Positions 62,791 to 64,000 of a stretch of 64,000 bases of DNA are shown here, one piece after another; position 1 is the first letter of the stretch, and the number at the start of each line of letters is the position of its first letter. Location of the stretch: assembly GCF_003047265.1 (NCBI RefSeq), contig NZ_PZYY01000007.1:124001-188000 (forward strand). The letters run 5' to 3'. The translations under genes and the position numbers were made by a program. The notes beneath the pieces were generated by a model. That model did no database searches. It had not been told where the DNA came from and saw nothing but the letters and a program-made list of their open reading frames with translations. This DNA comes from Nocardioides terrigena (lineage in GTDB: Bacteria; Actinomycetota; Actinomycetes; Propionibacteriales; Nocardioidaceae).

Positions 62791-63612
62791 ATGGGAGAGG
62801 TCGCCGACAAGGCACAACGCACAGGTCAGCAGGCACATCAGAGCGAGTGGCTGGACTGGGCGATCCGGGCCGGGCTCATCGCCTACGGCGTCGTCCACCT
62901 GATGGTGGGCTGGCTCGCCGCCCAGCTGGCGCTGGGGGAAAAGTCCGAGAGCGCGTCCAACGCGGGCGCCCTGCACGCGCTGGCCGAGCAGCCGATGGGC
63001 GGCGTGCTGATCTGGATGATCGCCGTCGGCATGATGCTCCTCGTCGTCTGGCGGCTCCTCGAGTTCGCGATGGGCTACCAGGACGAGACCGACGACAAGA
63101 AGCGCTGGCGCAAGCGCCTCACCTCGCTCGGCAAGGCGGTCCTGTACGGCGTGCTGGCCTGGACCGCGGTCAAGGTCGCCGTCGGTGACGGGTCGAGCGG
63201 CGGCACCGACTCCACCACCGCCAAGCTGATGGACCTGCCCGGCGGGCAGCTCATCGTCGGGGCGGTCGGTCTCGCGATCGCCGGATACGGCGGCCTGCTG
63301 GTCTACCGCGGGTGGACCGAGAAGTTCACCGAGCACCTCACTGCCCACGGGCAGTCCGGCAACGACGGCTCGGCGATCGTCCTGTTCGGCAAGATCGGCT
63401 ACATCGCCAAGGGCATCGCGATCGGGATCGTCGGCGGCCTGTTCTGCTACGCCGCGATCACCCACAAGGCCAAGGAGTCGGGCGGCCTGGACCAGGCGCT
63501 GCAGACGGTCCGTGAGCAGCCGTTCGGCCAGTTCCTGCTCCTGGCGATCGCCGCCGGCATCGCCTGCTACGGCCTGTTCTGCTTCGCCCGCGCCCGGCAC
63601 CTGTCGCGCTGA
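62791..63612 (+). CDS. DUF1206 membrane protein
   Basis: A 273-residue membrane protein with three DUF1206 repeats of two helices each: WAIRAGLIAYGVVHLMVGWL, LTSLGKAVLYGVLAWTAVKV and FGKIGYIAKGIAIGIVGGLF each start a repeat with the G-x-x-x-Y/G pattern. Function unknown in the family; often near stress or desiccation genes. The N-terminus is a short hydrophilic stretch. Occupies the place where pyrR or bldD would be expected after nusB in other actinobacteria. Confidence 0.87.
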   Translation: MGEVADKAQRTGQQAHQSEWLDWAIRAGLIAYGVVHLMVGWLAAQLALGEKSESASNAGALHALAEQPMGGVLIWMIAVGMMLLVVWRLLEFAMGYQDETDDKKRWRKRLTSLGKAVLYGVLAWTAVKVAVGDGSSGGTDSTTAKLMDLPGGQLIVGAVGLAIAGYGGLLVYRGWTEKFTEHLTAHGQSGNDGSAIVLFGKIGYIAKGIAIGIVGGLFCYAAITHKAKESGGLDQALQTVREQPFGQFLLLAIAAGIACYGLFCFARARHLSR

Positions 63613-63627
63613 GCGGGGGACGGACCG

Positions 63628-64000
63628 ATGAGCGAGCGCATTGCCTGTGACGTCGTCGTCCTCGGGCTCGGTCCCGGCGGGCAGGAGCTGGCGACCGAGC
63701 TGGCCGAGGCCGGTCTCGACACCGTCGGGGTCGAGATGCACCTGGTGGGCGGCGAGTGCCCGTTCTACGGGTGCACCCCCAGCAAGCTGATGATCCGGGC
63801 CGCCGACCACGTCGCCATGGTCCACCGGGCCGACCACCTCGCAGGACCGGCGACGGTGGAGCCGGACTGGTCGCGCCCGGCCGCACGCATCACCGACGAG
63901 GCCACCAAGGGGTGGACCGACGACGCCAACGCCAAGGCCGTCCAGGAGGCCGGGGTCCGGCTCGTCCGCGGCCACGGACGGCTCGTCGCGCCCGGCGTCG
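63628..64000 (+). CDS. FAD-dependent pyridine nucleotide-disulfide oxidoreductase (3' end cut)
   Basis: First 124 codons of a flavin disulfide reductase related to dihydrolipoamide dehydrogenase and mercuric reductase. FAD-binding VVVLGLGPGGQELATELAEA at the start, then the redox-active disulfide in GGECPFYGCTPSK. The residues between the cysteines (PFYG) differ from the usual V/L-N-V/I-G. ATG 63628 begins 15 bases after the DUF1206 gene. The substrate cannot be inferred from the partial sequence. Confidence 0.85.
   Translation, partial: MSERIACDVVVLGLGPGGQELATELAEAGLDTVGVEMHLVGGECPFYGCTPSKLMIRAADHVAMVHRADHLAGPATVEPDWSRPAARITDEATKGWTDDANAKAVQEAGVRLVRGHGRLVAPGV

Overview
The window is high-GC (about 70% or more by eye) actinobacterial chromosome. 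The backbone order (thrS, a HIT gene, a CDP-alcohol phosphatidyltransferase, pdxS, pdxT, yebC, ruvCAB, yajC, apt, relA, hisS, aspS, rarA, alaS, ruvX, mltG, aroE, a prepilin-type peptidase, aroCKB, efp, nusB) is the standard actinobacterial arrangement. Frequent GTG starts, TAnnnT-driven leaderless starts and the protein families point to Nocardioides or a close relative (Propionibacteriales). The genus is inferred from gene content and sequence style, not from a marker gene. No tRNA, rRNA, CRISPR array, prophage or transposase was found.

Layout. 1-5285: the end of a sensor kinase, a Tat-exported multicopper oxidase coupled to a membrane protein, and a ClpX-type zinc-finger/HTH protein. 5451-8554: HAD phosphatase, PlsC-like acyltransferase, and an ABC exporter-type transporter behind a DtxR/IdeR-like iron box. 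8629-16153: thrS, GNAT, HIT, a duplicated ABM-like protein, an alanine-dehydrogenase-family (carboxyethylornithine synthase-like) enzyme with a 45-residue basic partner, an inositol-phosphatase-family enzyme, the phosphatidyltransferase and pdxS. 16452-19308: an exported-protein island with two SipW-cognate (TasA-type) proteins, two ER-type signal peptidases and a 37-codon membrane ORF. It sits between pdxS and pdxT together with a serine hydrolase. 20488-27622: pdxT, yebC, ruvCAB (with a LexA box), yajC, apt, rel. 27645-28158: a GIY-YIG nuclease gene bracketed by inverted copies of a 33-bp palindromic repeat. 28213-33485: DUF349 protein, MBL hydrolase, hisS, aspS. 33670-45863: two complete convergent oligopeptide-type ABC transporters. 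46108-57055: rarA, alaS, ruvX, mltG and the shikimate genes. 57126-61590: a large zinc-ribbon membrane protein and an ECF sigma factor cluster with very acidic exported proteins. 61754-64000: efp, nusB, a DUF1206 protein and the start of a flavin disulfide reductase.

How it fits together. The housekeeping backbone (translation, PLP synthesis, recombination, stringent response, aromatic amino acids) is interrupted at four places by accessory blocks: the signal peptidase/TasA island, the repeat-flanked nuclease, the peptide transporters and the sigma/acidic-protein cluster. The most unusual items are (i) a signal peptidase that seems to carry its own cognate signal motif and an extracytoplasmic domain, (ii) the GIY-YIG gene with inverted palindromic repeats, a third copy of which is read in frame inside hisS, and (iii) a dense set of leaderless promoters, three divergent pairs of which share intergenic gaps of 34-54 bp. 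secD and secF, usually found between yajC and apt, are absent from that position.
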